Source: Acidovorax sp. NCPPB 3576 (GTDB lineage Bacteria; Pseudomonadota; Gammaproteobacteria; Burkholderiales; Burkholderiaceae_C). From it: 64,000 nucleotides of DNA. The position numbers were made by a program, and so were the translations under genes. The notes beneath the pieces were generated by a model. That model was not told where the DNA came from, did not search any database, and saw only the letters and a program-made list of their open reading frames with translations. Shown here in pieces: positions 1-9,750 of the stretch. Numbering within the stretch: position 1 is the first letter of the stretch; every line of letters starts with the position of its first letter. Location: assembly GCF_028473605.1 (NCBI RefSeq), contig NZ_CP097267.1, positions 4,518,501-4,582,500 on the forward strand, written 5' to 3'.

Positions 1-1
1 C

Positions 2-1381
2 GCGATGCTCGGCGAGGTCGATCCCAAGAGCGCCGATGAACAGACCCGACGGGTCGGCCAGGCGCTGCAGCGCTATGCCGCGCAAGAGACCGAACTGGCG
101 ACGCTGCTCGATTCCGGCGCCACGGCGGCCGAGCGCCAGCTGCAGACCGACATCCAGGCCCTGGCGCGCAAGACCCGGCCCGAGCTGGACACGGCGCTCA
201 AGGCCATCGCAGACGGCGACACGGTGAGCGCCACGCTCTCGCTCATGACGCGGGTGGCCCCGGCCGAGGCCGCCTGGCGCGACAAGCTGGCCGAACTGGT
301 GCAGCTGCAAAACACCCTCAACACCGAGGCCGCCGCCGGCGCGTCGCGCATGGAAGACCGGGCCCGCGCCATCGGCGGCGCCCTGGTGGCGCTGGCCATC
401 GTGCTGGGCGCATTGATTGCCTGGCGCACCACGGCCAGCATCACCCAGCCCATCGGGCGGGCCGTGGTGGTGGCCGAGCGCATCGCGCGCGGCGACCTCA
501 CCTCGCGCGTGGAAGTGCGCATCCAGGACGAAACGGGCCGTCTGCTGGACGCCATCGCCGCCATGCAGGAGCAACTGCGCTCGCTGGTGGGCGGCATCGG
601 CACCACGGCCGATTCCATCCTGCTGGCCAGCTCCGAAGTGGCTTCGGGCAACCTCGACCTGAGCCAGCGCACCGAGCAGACCTCCAGCAACCTGCAGCAG
701 GCGGCATCGGCCCTGGAAGACCTGACGCACACCGTGCAGCAGAGCGCCGACGCAGCCCGCCAGGCCAACCAGATGACCGCCGCCGCATCGCAGGTGGCAG
801 AACGCGGCGGCGAGGTGGTCTCGCAGGTGGTGCGCACCATGGACGTGATCAGCGCCAGCTCGCGCAAGATCGCCGACATCATCAGCGTGATCGACGGCAT
901 CGCCTTCCAGACCAACATCCTGGCGCTGAACGCCGCCGTGGAAGCCGCCCGCGCGGGCGAGCAGGGCCGCGGCTTCGCCGTGGTGGCCGGCGAGGTGCGG
1001 GCGCTGGCCGGGCGCTCGGCCGATGCCGCGCGCGAAATCAAGGCACTGATCCTGGCGAGCGCCAATCAGGTGCAGGAAGGCACCACGCTGGTGGGCCATG
1101 CGGGTGCCACCATCGGCGAACTGGTGCAGTCGGTGCAGCAGGTGTCGGGCATCATGGCGGAGATCACCGCATCGGCCCGCGAGCAAAGCGACCGCATCGC
1201 CGACGTGAGCCAGTCGGTGGGCGCGCTGGAAACCATGACGCAGCAGAACGCCGCGCTGGTGGAAGAAAGCAGCGCAGCCGCTGGCAGCCTCAAGGACCAG
1301 GCCGGCCGCCTCACGGACATGGTGGGCACCTTCCGCCTGACGCGCACGCCCGAGCTGGCGGCGCCCCTCAGCCGCGCATGA
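2..1381 (+). CDS. Methyl-accepting chemotaxis protein, C-terminal part (gene starts before the window)
   Basis: Transmembrane chemoreceptor that signals to CheA/CheW. The frame is open to the left edge, and the visible part begins inside the four-helix periplasmic ligand domain. The first membrane helix is missing, so the ATG near base 5 is probably internal. A membrane helix follows ([20 protein letters not shown]), then a HAMP domain ([20 protein letters not shown]) and the cytoplasmic signalling hairpin with its near-invariant tip ([20 protein letters not shown]). It lacks the xWxxF pentapeptide found in the other two receptors of this window, so adaptation enzymes may be recruited differently. 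Its 3' end overlaps the convergent regulator gene by 14 bases. Confidence 0.93.
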   Translation, partial: AMLGEVDPKSADEQTRRVGQALQRYAAQETELATLLDSGATAAERQLQTDIQALARKTRPELDTALKAIADGDTVSATLSLMTRVAPAEAAWRDKLAELVQLQNTLNTEAAAGASRMEDRARAIGGALVALAIVLGALIAWRTTASITQPIGRAVVVAERIARGDLTSRVEVRIQDETGRLLDAIAAMQEQLRSLVGGIGTTADSILLASSEVASGNLDLSQRTEQTSSNLQQAASALEDLTHTVQQSADAARQANQMTAAASQVAERGGEVVSQVVRTMDVISASSRKIADIISVIDGIAFQTNILALNAAVEAARAGEQGRGFAVVAGEVRALAGRSADAAREIKALILASANQVQEGTTLVGHAGATIGELVQSVQQVSGIMAEITASAREQSDRIADVSQSVGALETMTQQNAALVEESSAAAGSLKDQAGRLTDMVGTFRLTRTPELAAPLSRA

Positions 1382-2153
1382 CCGCCCGCGCATCCGAGGG
1401 CCCCGGCGCACGGATGGCGCGCCGCACGGGTGCCTCGGCCTGCGCGGCGAACACGCTCTCGCGCAGCGCGGGCAGGTCCAGCACCCGCAGCCCGCCGTAT
1501 TCCACGCAGATCGCGCCCTGGGCCTGCAGCTCGGCCAGCGCCTCGTTCACGCGCTGGCGCGACAGCCCCACCAGGTACGCCAGTTCCTGCTGCGTGATGC
1601 GCAGCACCTCGCCCACGCCGGGGTAAAGCACCGGGTTGAACAGCGCTGCCAGGCTGCGCGCCACGCGCACGTCCGGGTTGCCCAGCCGGTCGATCTCGCG
1701 CGCGGCGATGAACTGGCCCAGCCGCTCGTTGAGCTGGTTCATCACGAACCGGTTGAAGCCGATGGAATGGTCCAGCAGCCAGTGGAAGGTGTCGATGGGC
1801 AGGCCCGCCACCACGCTCCTGCGCAGCGCCTGGATGTTGTAGCGGTAGGGCTCGCGCTTGACCGCCGTGCCCTCTCCGAACCACCCGCCCGGGGGCACGC
1901 CGGTGAAGGTCATCGTCTGGCCCTGGGCGTTGTCGGTGCTCATCTTGAGCAGCCCCTCCACCACGCCGAACCAGTAGGTGACCGGCCGGCCCACGCGGCA
2001 CACGTAATCGCCCACCTTGGCATCGCCCACGAGCAGCGCGGCGATGGCGCGCTCCCGCTCGGGCAGCGACAGCAGCGGCAGCCAGGGAATGCCGTCCAGC
2101 TCCACCTGGGACGGCAGGCGGCGGCGCTGGTGCAGCGAAAGGTCATCGTTCAT
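1368..2153 (-). CDS. Crp/Fnr family transcriptional regulator
   Basis: 261-residue regulator with an N-terminal cyclic-nucleotide-type jelly-roll sensor (about residues 35-150, including GGWFGEGT) and a C-terminal winged helix (about 185-230, [20 protein letters not shown]). No Fnr-type cysteine cluster is visible, so oxygen sensing by an iron-sulfur centre is unlikely; the effector is unknown. I chose the ATG at 2153 because the sensor domain begins soon after it; the longer open frame upstream would run through the divergent gene. It is divergent from the binding-protein gene at 2281 across a 127-bp shared promoter region, which suggests, but does not prove, that it controls that gene. Confidence 0.88.
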   Translation of the reverse strand: MNDDLSLHQRRRLPSQVELDGIPWLPLLSLPERERAIAALLVGDAKVGDYVCRVGRPVTYWFGVVEGLLKMSTDNAQGQTMTFTGVPPGGWFGEGTAVKREPYRYNIQALRRSVVAGLPIDTFHWLLDHSIGFNRFVMNQLNERLGQFIAAREIDRLGNPDVRVARSLAALFNPVLYPGVGEVLRITQQELAYLVGLSRQRVNEALAELQAQGAICVEYGGLRVLDLPALRESVFAAQAEAPVRRAIRAPGPSDARAVMRG

Positions 2154-2280
2154 GGACTGCGAGCATGGGGCAGGACAGCCGCCGGGCGATTGCGGGAATA
2201 CCACGATGCGGACTGTTGCCGGGGCGACAAAGAATCGGTCCGCGCACGCCCATGATTCGCCCACAGGCCACGGAGACACC

Positions 2281-3516
2281 ATGCCAAAAATATTCCAACA
2301 GGCCCTCGTTTCTTGCGACGCGACCCCACCGCGTTGGCAGACTGCCCCATCCGGCGCGGCATCGCGCGGCGTTGCCGCACCGCCCCGGCGGCGCCGCGTG
2401 CTCGCGGGTGCGGCCGCCCTGGCCCTGCCGTGGATCGGCGCCGCCCCGGCCCGCGCGCAGGGCTCGGCGCTGCGCATCGCGCAGTCCACCGCGCTCACCG
2501 GCCCGCTGGGCGACCTCGGCTCGGCCATGCACCTGGGCGCGAAGGCCGCCTTCGCCGCCATCAACGCCCAGGGTGGCGTGCAGGGCCAGACGATCGAACT
2601 CACCACGCTGGACGACGGCTACGACATCCCCCGCGCGCTGGCCAATGTGGACAAGTTCCTGGCCGACCGCGAACAGTTCGCACTCTTCAACTGCATGGGC
2701 ACGCCCATGGTCGAGGCCATGCTGCCCAAGGTGCTGCCCTCGGGCATGCCGTTCTTCGCCCCCTTCACCGGCGCCATGCTGAGCCGGGTGAAAGGCGCGC
2801 GCAGCGTGTTCAACGTGCGCGCCACCTATGCCGACGAGGCCGACAAGCTGGTCCAGCACTTCTCCACCCTGGGCATCCGGCGCATCGCCGTGGTCTATCA
2901 GAACAACGCCTTCGGCAAGGAGGTGTTCTCCGCCGCACGCGACGCCATGGCCCGGCTGAAGCTGGGCGAGCCGCTGTCCGGCACCGTCGAAAGCGATGCA
3001 TCGGACGCCGGCTCCGCGGCGCGCCAGCTGGCCGACGGCAACCCCGAGGCGGTGCTGATCGGCCTGGCCGGCAAGCCGGCGCTGGAGTTCGTGAAAGCCT
3101 TCCGGGGGATGAGGCGCGGGATCATGCTGTATGCCACGTCGGTGATGGGCACCTCGGCCGCGGTGAAGGCGCTGGGGGCGGATGCCGTCGGCCTCACCAT
3201 CTCGCAGGTCGTGCCGCTGCCCACCAACGTGGTGGTGCCGGTGGTGCGCGAGTTCCAGGCGGCCTGGAAAGCCGTGGGTGCCACGGCCGAGCCCTCGCAC
3301 CTGGCGCTGGAGGGCTACATCAACGCCCGCGTGTTCGCGCAGGCCCTGCAGCGCGCGGGCCGCAACCCCTCGCGCGCCGCCTTCGTGGACGCCACCTGGA
3401 GCCTCAAGAACTGGGACCTGGGCGGCTTCGAGGTGAACGCCACCGGCCCGGAACGCAGCGCCTCGCGCTTCGTCGAGCTGACCCTCGTGGGGCGGGACGG
3501 CCGGTTCATCCGCTGA
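2281..3516 (+). CDS. Branched-chain amino-acid-type ABC substrate-binding protein (Peripla_BP_6)
   Basis: 411-residue periplasmic binding protein for an ABC importer. The N-terminus carries a twin-arginine style signal (RRRRVLAGAAALALPW, then an Ala-rich cleavage region ending ARAQG), so export may use Tat. The mature part has the Leu/Ile/Val-binding fold pattern: IAQSTALTGPLGDLG, a long ligand cleft, and ATSVMG. The start at 2281 follows a GGAGAC ribosome site. No permease or ATPase genes flank it, so it is an orphan that must use a transporter encoded elsewhere, or act as a sensor. Amino acids, amides and aromatic acids are all possible ligands. The closest relative in the window is the orphan binding protein at 40588-41730. 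Confidence 0.88.
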   Translation: MPKIFQQALVSCDATPPRWQTAPSGAASRGVAAPPRRRRVLAGAAALALPWIGAAPARAQGSALRIAQSTALTGPLGDLGSAMHLGAKAAFAAINAQGGVQGQTIELTTLDDGYDIPRALANVDKFLADREQFALFNCMGTPMVEAMLPKVLPSGMPFFAPFTGAMLSRVKGARSVFNVRATYADEADKLVQHFSTLGIRRIAVVYQNNAFGKEVFSAARDAMARLKLGEPLSGTVESDASDAGSAARQLADGNPEAVLIGLAGKPALEFVKAFRGMRRGIMLYATSVMGTSAAVKALGADAVGLTISQVVPLPTNVVVPVVREFQAAWKAVGATAEPSHLALEGYINARVFAQALQRAGRNPSRAAFVDATWSLKNWDLGGFEVNATGPERSASRFVELTLVGRDGRFIR

Positions 3517-3564
3517 GCCGCCCCATGGATCACGGGCCCGCTGCCATCGGCGGCGGACGATTCC

Positions 3565-3587
3565 ATTGCTACCAAAAATATAGCAAT
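3565..3587. repeat. Short palindrome, ATTGCTA...TAGCAAT family
   Basis: Two 7-base arms, ATTGCTA and TAGCAAT, separated by an A-rich 9-base spacer. It sits between the convergent ends of the binding protein and gspB. The same core occurs at 16619-16682, 22781-22842, 24663-24679 and 47310-47336. An RNA hairpin here could help terminate either gene, but there is no clear U-tract. Confidence 0.7.
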
Positions 3588-3645
3588 AAAGGCATTGAAT
3601 ACGGCGGCAGTGGCCGTTTTATCCCTTGGTCCATGCCCACCCGCC

Positions 3646-4482
3646 TCATTGCGACGGCACGGCGTAGCGGTAGCCCCGGAACGCCCACACCGTGCGGGAC
3701 GGCTCGATCTTCTCCAGCACCACGCCCGGCGCCGCCTGGTCGCCCTCGTGCAGCACCTGTCCGTTGACGATGGCCATGCGGTAGGCAGGGTTCGCCGAAT
3801 AGGTGGCGCCGCTGAACTGCATGGCGGGCAACTGCTCGCGCAGGGACGGCGGCAGATCGCGCTGCGCCACGATGGGCGGCGCCTCGGCTGCGGCGGCTAC
3901 AGCGGGTGCCGCGGGTGTGGCAGCGCCGTTGGCCGGCGGCAGCAGGCGCGCGGTGGCCGCTGCCGCGGCCGAGGCGCGTGACAACGGCGCGGATGCGGCA
4001 CGTTCGGCGGGCAGTGGCGCGGGCGGCGCCGCCGCCGCTGCGGCCGAAGGCACCGTGACCGGGGCCACGCGTTCCGGCCGCACGGCCGGAGCAGGCGCCG
4101 GCGCAGGCAGCGGGGCTGGCGCTGCCGAGGCCACGCGGGCGCGGGCTGGCTGCTCCGCCGGCTGCAGGGCGGCGGGCGGCGTGGGGGCTGGCGCGGTCGC
4201 CGCGGCCGGGGTCACGGGCTCGGAAACCGGCGCCGCCACGACCCGCGCCGGCTCGGCCGGCACCGCCGTCCGGTGTGCCAACCACCAGGCCGCACCGGCC
4301 GCCACACCGGCGACGGCCAAGCCAGCCGCCAGCACCGGCAACCAAGGCAGGGCGCCCCTGCGGGCCGGCTCGGCCATGGACGGAGCGCCCGGTGCGGGCA
4401 CGGCCGGCGTGTGCAGGCCAGGCACGGCGCCGCGGCCGCGCTCGGCTTCGGCGCGCCGCAGGGCATCAAGGATGTAGGACAT
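3646..4482 (-). CDS. gspB: General secretion pathway protein GspB
   Basis: 278-residue inner-membrane protein that works with GspA to let the type II secretin insert through the peptidoglycan. The cytoplasmic start MSYILDALRRAEAERGRG is the GspB/PulB signature. A membrane helix follows at about residues 45-70 (LPWLPVLAAGLAVAGVAAGA), then a long Ala/Pro-rich periplasmic linker, and a conserved C-terminal T2SSB domain of about 75 residues (PSLREQLPAMQFSGATYSAN onward). It lies 101 bp downstream of gspA on the same strand, the usual order. No other gsp genes are in the window, which is normal for gspAB when separated from the main operon. Confidence 0.93.
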   Translation of the reverse strand: MSYILDALRRAEAERGRGAVPGLHTPAVPAPGAPSMAEPARRGALPWLPVLAAGLAVAGVAAGAAWWLAHRTAVPAEPARVVAAPVSEPVTPAAATAPAPTPPAALQPAEQPARARVASAAPAPLPAPAPAPAVRPERVAPVTVPSAAAAAAPPAPLPAERAASAPLSRASAAAAATARLLPPANGAATPAAPAVAAAAEAPPIVAQRDLPPSLREQLPAMQFSGATYSANPAYRMAIVNGQVLHEGDQAAPGVVLEKIEPSRTVWAFRGYRYAVPSQ

Positions 4483-4583
4483 AGGATGGGAAAGAGTGCG
4501 TGGGGCCGTGCCCGCAGGAATCGAACAACCCGGAACGACCGGCGAAAACGCGGTGCGGTCGCGTCGGAGGGATGGGCATGCGC

Positions 4584-6272
4584 CTAGGCTCCCTTGCGCA
4601 GGCGCGGCTCGTCCACGCCCGCGGCACGGTTGAGCAGCATGAGGGTCAAGGGCCCGGCCCGGCCGTCGGGCGCCAGACCCTGGGCGACCTGAAAGCGATG
4701 GATGCGGTCACGGCGCTGCGCGGCGGCTGGCCGCTGGGCTGCGGCGGTGCCCTGGGCAACGGGTGGCAACTGGGCGTCCAGCCACGCCAGGGTGGCGGGG
4801 TGGTCGGCCACATCGCTGCCCTCCTGCAAGCCCGGCGGCGCACGCCACAGCGTGGCGAATTCGCCGCGCCACGCCTGCGCCAGATCGGCCACGGGCACCT
4901 GCAGGGTGCGGCCCGCGCCTTCCAGCGTGGCCACGCCGCCGTCCAGCCGCGACAGCACGACCGGCACCGGGCGCCCGTCCGCCGTGAAGAGCGTCATCAC
5001 GCCCGGCCGGTCCAGTTGGCGCACCAGGCTCAGGCCCGCACGGCGCTGGCGAAAGCAGCGCAGGCCCTCGCGGGCCAGGGCTGCGCAGGCATCGGCGCCG
5101 GGGGCCGGCGCAGCGGCGCCCCAGGCCGTGGCCAGCGCGCGCCAGGCGGCGTCGTCTCCCTCGGGCTGCAAGGCCAGAAAACCCTGCAATGCCGAAGGGG
5201 GTGTGGCTACCGGAGTCGCCGCGGCCGAGGCCGCCGGCAGCGATGCAGCCATGGAGGCAGTCGATGCCGCAGGTGCTTGCGCTGCTGCCGCCACCACGGG
5301 CCCCGGGCCCGCCGCGGCCGCGCCCGTTGGCGGCCACCAGCCCAGAGCCCAGCCGGCACAGGCCACTGCCGCAGCCCCCGCCAGTGCGCCAGCGCCCGCC
5401 ACCGCCCAGCGCGGGGCACGCGCGGTGCCCGCGGCAGCCCGGGCCGCGGGCGGGGCATCGAACACCTCGCGCGCAGCCTGGTCCACGGTGGCTTCGTTCA
5501 CCTCGCGCACGCCGCCCGCGTAGGCACCCAGCAGCGCCCGGTCGCACAGCAGGTTGATGCGCCGGGGCACGCCGCGCGCCAGCGAGTGCACGCGTTGCAG
5601 CGCACGCGCGGTGAAGGGCAACGCGCCCTGCAGCCCGGCCACGGCCATGCGGTGGGCGATGTACTGGCGGGTTTCCTCGGCGCTCAGGGCATCGAGGTGA
5701 AAGCGGGCGATCACGCGCTGGGCCAGTTGCTCCAGCGTGGGGCCGGCGATCATCCCGCGCAGCTCGGGCTGCCCGATCAGGATGATCTGCAGCAGCTTGC
5801 GCTCGCTGGTTTCCAGGTTGGTGAGCAAACGCAGCTGCTCCAGCACGTCGGCCGAGAGGTTCTGCGCCTCGTCGATGATGAGCACGTTGTTGCGCCCCGC
5901 CGCATGGGCCTGCAGCAGGAAGGCGTTGAGCGGGTCGATGCAGTCCTTGACCGTCTCGGAGCCCGGCACCGCCGGGGTGTGCGCCACGCCGAACTCGTCG
6001 CAGATGGAGCGCAGCAGCTCGCCCACCGTGAGCCGCGGATTGAAGATGTAGGCCACGTTGCAGTGCGCCGGGATCTGCTCCAGGAAGCACCGGCACACCG
6101 TGGTCTTGCCGGTGCCGATCTCGCCGGTCAGCAGCACGAAGCCGCCGCCGGCGTCCAGGCCGTAGAGCAGGTGCGCCAGCGCCTCGCGGTGGCGATCGCT
6201 CATGAACAGATAGCGCGGGTCGGGGGCGATGGAAAACGGCGCGTGCTCCAGGCCGAAAAACGGGGCGTACAT
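4584..6272 (-). CDS. gspA: General secretion pathway ATPase GspA (ExeA-type)
   Basis: 562-residue AAA+ protein of the GspAB complex. The start MYAPFFGLEHAPFSIAPDPR is diagnostic. The cytoplasmic ATPase has Walker A (GEIGTGKTT, about residue 47) and Walker B (VLIIDEAQNL). A membrane helix lies near residues 280-300. The periplasmic part ends in a peptidoglycan-binding repeat (IHRFQVAQGLAPDGRAGPLT), which fits a role in opening space in the cell wall for the secretin. I chose the ATG at 6272 because the family starts exactly there. The AAA+ gene at 6326-7510 lies 53 bp upstream on the same strand and may be cotranscribed. Confidence 0.95.
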   Translation of the reverse strand: MYAPFFGLEHAPFSIAPDPRYLFMSDRHREALAHLLYGLDAGGGFVLLTGEIGTGKTTVCRCFLEQIPAHCNVAYIFNPRLTVGELLRSICDEFGVAHTPAVPGSETVKDCIDPLNAFLLQAHAAGRNNVLIIDEAQNLSADVLEQLRLLTNLETSERKLLQIILIGQPELRGMIAGPTLEQLAQRVIARFHLDALSAEETRQYIAHRMAVAGLQGALPFTARALQRVHSLARGVPRRINLLCDRALLGAYAGGVREVNEATVDQAAREVFDAPPAARAAAGTARAPRWAVAGAGALAGAAAVACAGWALGWWPPTGAAAAGPGPVVAAAAQAPAASTASMAASLPAASAAATPVATPPSALQGFLALQPEGDDAAWRALATAWGAAAPAPGADACAALAREGLRCFRQRRAGLSLVRQLDRPGVMTLFTADGRPVPVVLSRLDGGVATLEGAGRTLQVPVADLAQAWRGEFATLWRAPPGLQEGSDVADHPATLAWLDAQLPPVAQGTAAAQRPAAAQRRDRIHRFQVAQGLAPDGRAGPLTLMLLNRAAGVDEPRLRKGA

Positions 6273-6325
6273 GGCGGCAAGGATACCGCCCTGCCGTGGC
6301 GGTCGCCCTGCGGCCGGCGCGCGGG

Positions 6326-7510
6326 TCAATCGTCTTGCAGCGGCGGCAGGCCCTGCAGTGGCGCGGGCGGCCAGCGGCCCGCAGCGGCCCGTGCCTCGAA
6401 CCAGCGGTGCATGGCCGCGTCTTCGAGTGCGTATTCGCCGCGTGCCGACTTCCACACCAGCGCGGGCATGCGCTGGCGCAGCGCCTCCAGCGCCTTCTGG
6501 GCCTGCGGCACCGTCACCGGATGGCCGGCGTTGTCCCGGTAAAAGCGCAGGGCTTCGGCGTCGTAGGGGCGAAAGCGCGGGCCCTGCTCCAGCATGCGCC
6601 ATAGCACGGCCTGCTCGGTCGGCTTGAGGCCGAGGTAGTCGGACTCCATCTGCGCTTCGTCCTGCGCCTGCTGCTGTTGCGCGGCTTGCAGCAGCGCGGG
6701 CTCGAAGCGCCCGGTCAGCGCCGCCAAGGGGCTCAACACCTGTCCCAATGCGGCCATGAAGAACTGCGGGCGGTCGCCGAAGACCTCGAACGCCTGCTGC
6801 AGCGAAGCCTGATCGACCGGCTTCAGTTCGGGCCGCTGGGCTTCGATCAAGGCAGCCACATGGGCGATGAAGTCGGCACCCAGGGGCGGCATGCGCTGGA
6901 TCTGCGATCCGTAGAAAGGGGCCGCCGCAGTGTTCACCAGGCGCAGCAGCTTGTCGCGGTCCGAGCCGGACATGACGAGCATCAGGTTCACCATGCCCGG
7001 CCGGTTGAGCTGGTCGCGGGCCGATTTCAGGGCGGTCATCGCGGCCTCGCCGGCTTCGCTGGTCAAGGCGTGCTGCGCCTCGTCGATGATCAGCGCCACC
7101 GGCTGACCCGCCCTTTCGTGCAGGAGGCGCAGGGCTTCGGTCAAGGTCAGGCCATCCACCTTCCCGATCTTGCTGGTGTCCACCTCCAGACCGCCGACCT
7201 TCACTTTGTCCAGGCCGGCCTTTCTCGCCGAGCGTGCGACCAGGCCCAGCCGGGGCTCCAGGGCGCGGGCGATGGACTCCGCGATCAGCCCGCCCGGATC
7301 GCGCCGCGCGTCGGCCCACAGGTCCACATAGACCACCACCACGCCCGCAGCCTCCAGGGCCGGGCGCAGGTCCCCCTGAAGAAAGGTGGATTTGCCGGTG
7401 CGGCGCGGTGCGGCCAGGAACAGCCCGTTGTGGGCATCGCCCAGCAGCGCCTTGCCCTGCAGCGCGGACGTCAGCGCTTGTGCCAGGGCGGTACGTTGGA
7501 AGGCAATCAT
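6326..7510 (-). CDS. AAA+ ATPase with C-terminal winged-helix region (function unknown)
   Basis: 394-residue ATP-binding protein. Walker A is FLAAPRRTGKST (about residue 30) and Walker B is VALIIDEAQHAL (about 140). The C-terminal third (QAVLWRMLEQGPRFRPYDAE onward) resembles the winged-helix tail of archaeal-type STAND/AAA ATPases. It has no membrane segment and no peptidoglycan-binding domain, so it is not a second GspA despite the similar IIDEAQ motif. It is placed directly upstream of gspA. Its own upstream region has operator-like repeats (7538-7571). Possible roles are chaperone-like remodelling, DNA-related switching or defence; nothing in the sequence decides between them. Confidence 0.72.
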   Translation of the reverse strand: MIAFQRTALAQALTSALQGKALLGDAHNGLFLAAPRRTGKSTFLQGDLRPALEAAGVVVVYVDLWADARRDPGGLIAESIARALEPRLGLVARSARKAGLDKVKVGGLEVDTSKIGKVDGLTLTEALRLLHERAGQPVALIIDEAQHALTSEAGEAAMTALKSARDQLNRPGMVNLMLVMSGSDRDKLLRLVNTAAAPFYGSQIQRMPPLGADFIAHVAALIEAQRPELKPVDQASLQQAFEVFGDRPQFFMAALGQVLSPLAALTGRFEPALLQAAQQQQAQDEAQMESDYLGLKPTEQAVLWRMLEQGPRFRPYDAEALRFYRDNAGHPVTVPQAQKALEALRQRMPALVWKSARGEYALEDAAMHRWFEARAAAGRWPPAPLQGLPPLQDD

Positions 7511-7537
7511 CGCAAATATCCTTTTTTATCCCGAAAA

Positions 7538-7571
7538 AGATAGTTTATCTAGAACGCGATAAATAGCGATA
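7538..7571. promoter_or_regulatory. AT-rich operator-like cluster upstream of the AAA+ ATPase
   Basis: In a 60-bp AT-rich block just before the ATPase start there is an inverted repeat AGATA-gtt-TATCT (7538-7550) and a direct repeat GCGATA (7556-7561 and 7566-7571) spaced exactly 10 bp. Repeats on one helical face near a start codon suggest a protein-binding site. No regulator is assigned. Confidence 0.4.
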
Positions 7572-7781
7572 TTTCTGAATGGCACCTCGACGGAACGCCT
7601 CTTTGGCCGGCCTGCCATCGGACTTCATCGCAGGCAGGGTTACACCCGTCAGGAGTTTCCCGCAAATTGTCGTCGGCAAGACAAGAAAGCGTCAAAGCGG
7701 TTCCTACCATCCGTTGCATCTCCCTTGCATGGCTGCGCGCCCCGCCAGCAGCCTCGGCGGAAATCACCGGTAGGAACAGGC

Positions 7782-9728
7782 ATGACGACCACCTTCCCCC
7801 AACTGCTGCTGAGGCACGCCGCCGAGCGGCCCACCGACGCGGCACTGCGCGAAAAGGAATACGGCATCTGGCAGACCCACACATGGGCCGGCCTGGCCGC
7901 CATGGTGGAGACGCTGTGCGCCGGGCTGCAGCAGGCCGGACTGCAGGCGGGCGAGCACCTGGTGGTGGTGGGTGCCAACCGCCCGCGCCTGTACGCCACC
8001 ATGCTGGCCGCGCAGGCGCTGGGCGCCATTCCCGTGCCGCTGTACCAGGATGCGGTGGCCGCCGAATGCGTCTTTCCCCTCAACAACGCCGAGGTGCGTT
8101 TTTGCGTGGTGGAAGACCAGGAGCAGGTGGATAAGCTGCTGGAAATCCGCGCGCAGTGCCCCGCCTTGTCGCACCTGTACTTCGACGACCCGCGCGGCCT
8201 GCGCAACTACAGCGAGCCGGGCCTGGCGTCGCTGGACGCGCTGGCGCAAGCCGGCGCCGCCTTCGTGGCGCAGAATCCCGGCTGGTTCCGCGCGCAGGTC
8301 GCCCGGGTGCAGCCCGGCGACGTGGCGGCCATGTTCTTCACATCGGGCACCACAGGCAACCCCAAGGGCGTGGTGCACACGCATGCCACCTTGCTCGACC
8401 GCGCGCAGGCCGGCGCCGAGTTCGACCACCTGACTTCGGCCGAGGAAGTGCTGGCCTACCTGCCGCCCGCATGGATCGGGCAGAACATCTTCAGCTACTC
8501 GCAATGGCTGGCCTGCGGCTACGTGGTCAACTGCCCCGAGTCGGCCAGCACCGTCTCCATCGACTTGAAGGAAGTCGGCCCCACCTATTACTTCGCCCCG
8601 CCGCGCATCTTCGAGGGCCTGCTCACCAGCGTGATGATCCGCATGGAGGACGCGGGCACGCTCAAGCGCAAGATGTTCCACGCCTGCATGGCGGTGGCCC
8701 GGCGCGTGGGTCCGGCGCGCATGGATGGCCAGCCCGTGGGGCTGCTGGACCGCATCAAATACGCGCTGGGCGACCTGCTGGTGTACGGCCCGTTGCGCAA
8801 CAACCTGGGCTTTTCGCGCGTGCGCGTGGCCTACACGGCGGGCGAGGCGATCGGGCCGGACCTGTTCACGTTCTACCGCTCGATCGGAATCAATTTGAAG
8901 CAGCTGTACGGCTCCACCGAGACCGCCGTGTTCGTATGCCTGCAGCCCGACCACCAGGCGCGCGCCGACACCGTGGGCGTGCCGATCCGCGGCGTGCAGA
9001 TCCAGGTGGCCGACAACGGCGAGATCCTCGTCAAGTCGGCCGGCCTGCTCAAGGAGTACTACAAGAACCCCGCCGCCACGGCCGAGGTGCTGACGGCCGA
9101 CGGCTGGTATCGCACGAGCGATGCGGGCTTTCTCGATGCGCAGGGCCACCTCAAGATCATCGACCGCGTGAAGGACGTGGGCCGCATCCAGGGCGGCGCC
9201 AACGACGGCGCCATGTTCGCGCCCAAGTACGTGGAGAACAAGCTCAAGTTCTTTCCGTACATCAAGGAGGCCGTGGCCCTGGGCGACCGGCGCGAGAAGG
9301 TGTGCGCCATGGTCAACATCGACTTCGATGCCGTGGGCAACTGGGCCGAGCGCCGCAACCTGCCCTATGCCGGCTACACCGATCTGGCGCAAAAGCCCGA
9401 GGTGTACGAGCTGATCCGCGACTGCGTGGAGAAGGTGAACGCCGACCTCGCGGGCGATGCGCTGCTGGCGGGCAGCCAGATCAGCCGCTTTCTCGTGCTG
9501 CACAAGGAGCTGGATGCCGACGACGGCGAACTCACGCGCACCAACAAGGTCCGCCGCGGCTTCATCGCCGACAAGTACGGCACGCTGGTGGAGGCGCTGT
9601 ACGCCGGCCGCACCGAACAGTTCATCGAGACGCAGGTGAAGTTCGAGGACGGCCGCACGGGCAGCGTGAGCGCCACGCTCAAGCTCGACGACGCCCGGAC
9701 CTTCGCCCCGACGAAGCAGGCCGCCTGA
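7782..9728 (+). CDS. AMP-forming acyl-CoA ligase (long-chain fatty-acid-type)
   Basis: 648-residue adenylate-forming enzyme that would convert a carboxylic acid, ATP and CoA to acyl-CoA, AMP and PPi. Core motifs are the phosphate loop FFTSGTTGNPKGVVHTH (about residue 185), YGSTE, the YRTSD motif and the hinge IDRVKD. The C-terminus is longer than in simple ligases, as in long-chain ligases. The ATG at 7782 follows AGGAAC; an upstream ATG at 7725 has no family support. It heads the ABC importer cluster, with 22 bp to livG, so the imported acid is probably activated on entry. The substrate could be a fatty, branched or aromatic acid. Confidence 0.87.
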   Translation: MTTTFPQLLLRHAAERPTDAALREKEYGIWQTHTWAGLAAMVETLCAGLQQAGLQAGEHLVVVGANRPRLYATMLAAQALGAIPVPLYQDAVAAECVFPLNNAEVRFCVVEDQEQVDKLLEIRAQCPALSHLYFDDPRGLRNYSEPGLASLDALAQAGAAFVAQNPGWFRAQVARVQPGDVAAMFFTSGTTGNPKGVVHTHATLLDRAQAGAEFDHLTSAEEVLAYLPPAWIGQNIFSYSQWLACGYVVNCPESASTVSIDLKEVGPTYYFAPPRIFEGLLTSVMIRMEDAGTLKRKMFHACMAVARRVGPARMDGQPVGLLDRIKYALGDLLVYGPLRNNLGFSRVRVAYTAGEAIGPDLFTFYRSIGINLKQLYGSTETAVFVCLQPDHQARADTVGVPIRGVQIQVADNGEILVKSAGLLKEYYKNPAATAEVLTADGWYRTSDAGFLDAQGHLKIIDRVKDVGRIQGGANDGAMFAPKYVENKLKFFPYIKEAVALGDRREKVCAMVNIDFDAVGNWAERRNLPYAGYTDLAQKPEVYELIRDCVEKVNADLAGDALLAGSQISRFLVLHKELDADDGELTRTNKVRRGFIADKYGTLVEALYAGRTEQFIETQVKFEDGRTGSVSATLKLDDARTFAPTKQAA

Positions 9729-9750
9729 ACGCAACGCCGCAAGACCCATC

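Noticed and set aside
73..1065. 330-residue open frame on the minus strand
   Set aside because: Antisense shadow of the chemoreceptor; high-GC codon bias creates long mirror frames. No family pattern.
3517..3645. tRNA or small RNA gene in the AT-rich spacer
   Set aside because: Only the short palindrome is seen; no cloverleaf or T-loop pattern.
4500..6542. 680-residue frame on the plus strand
   Set aside because: Mirror of gspA; His/Gln/Arg-rich composition, no motifs, and gspA is unmistakable.
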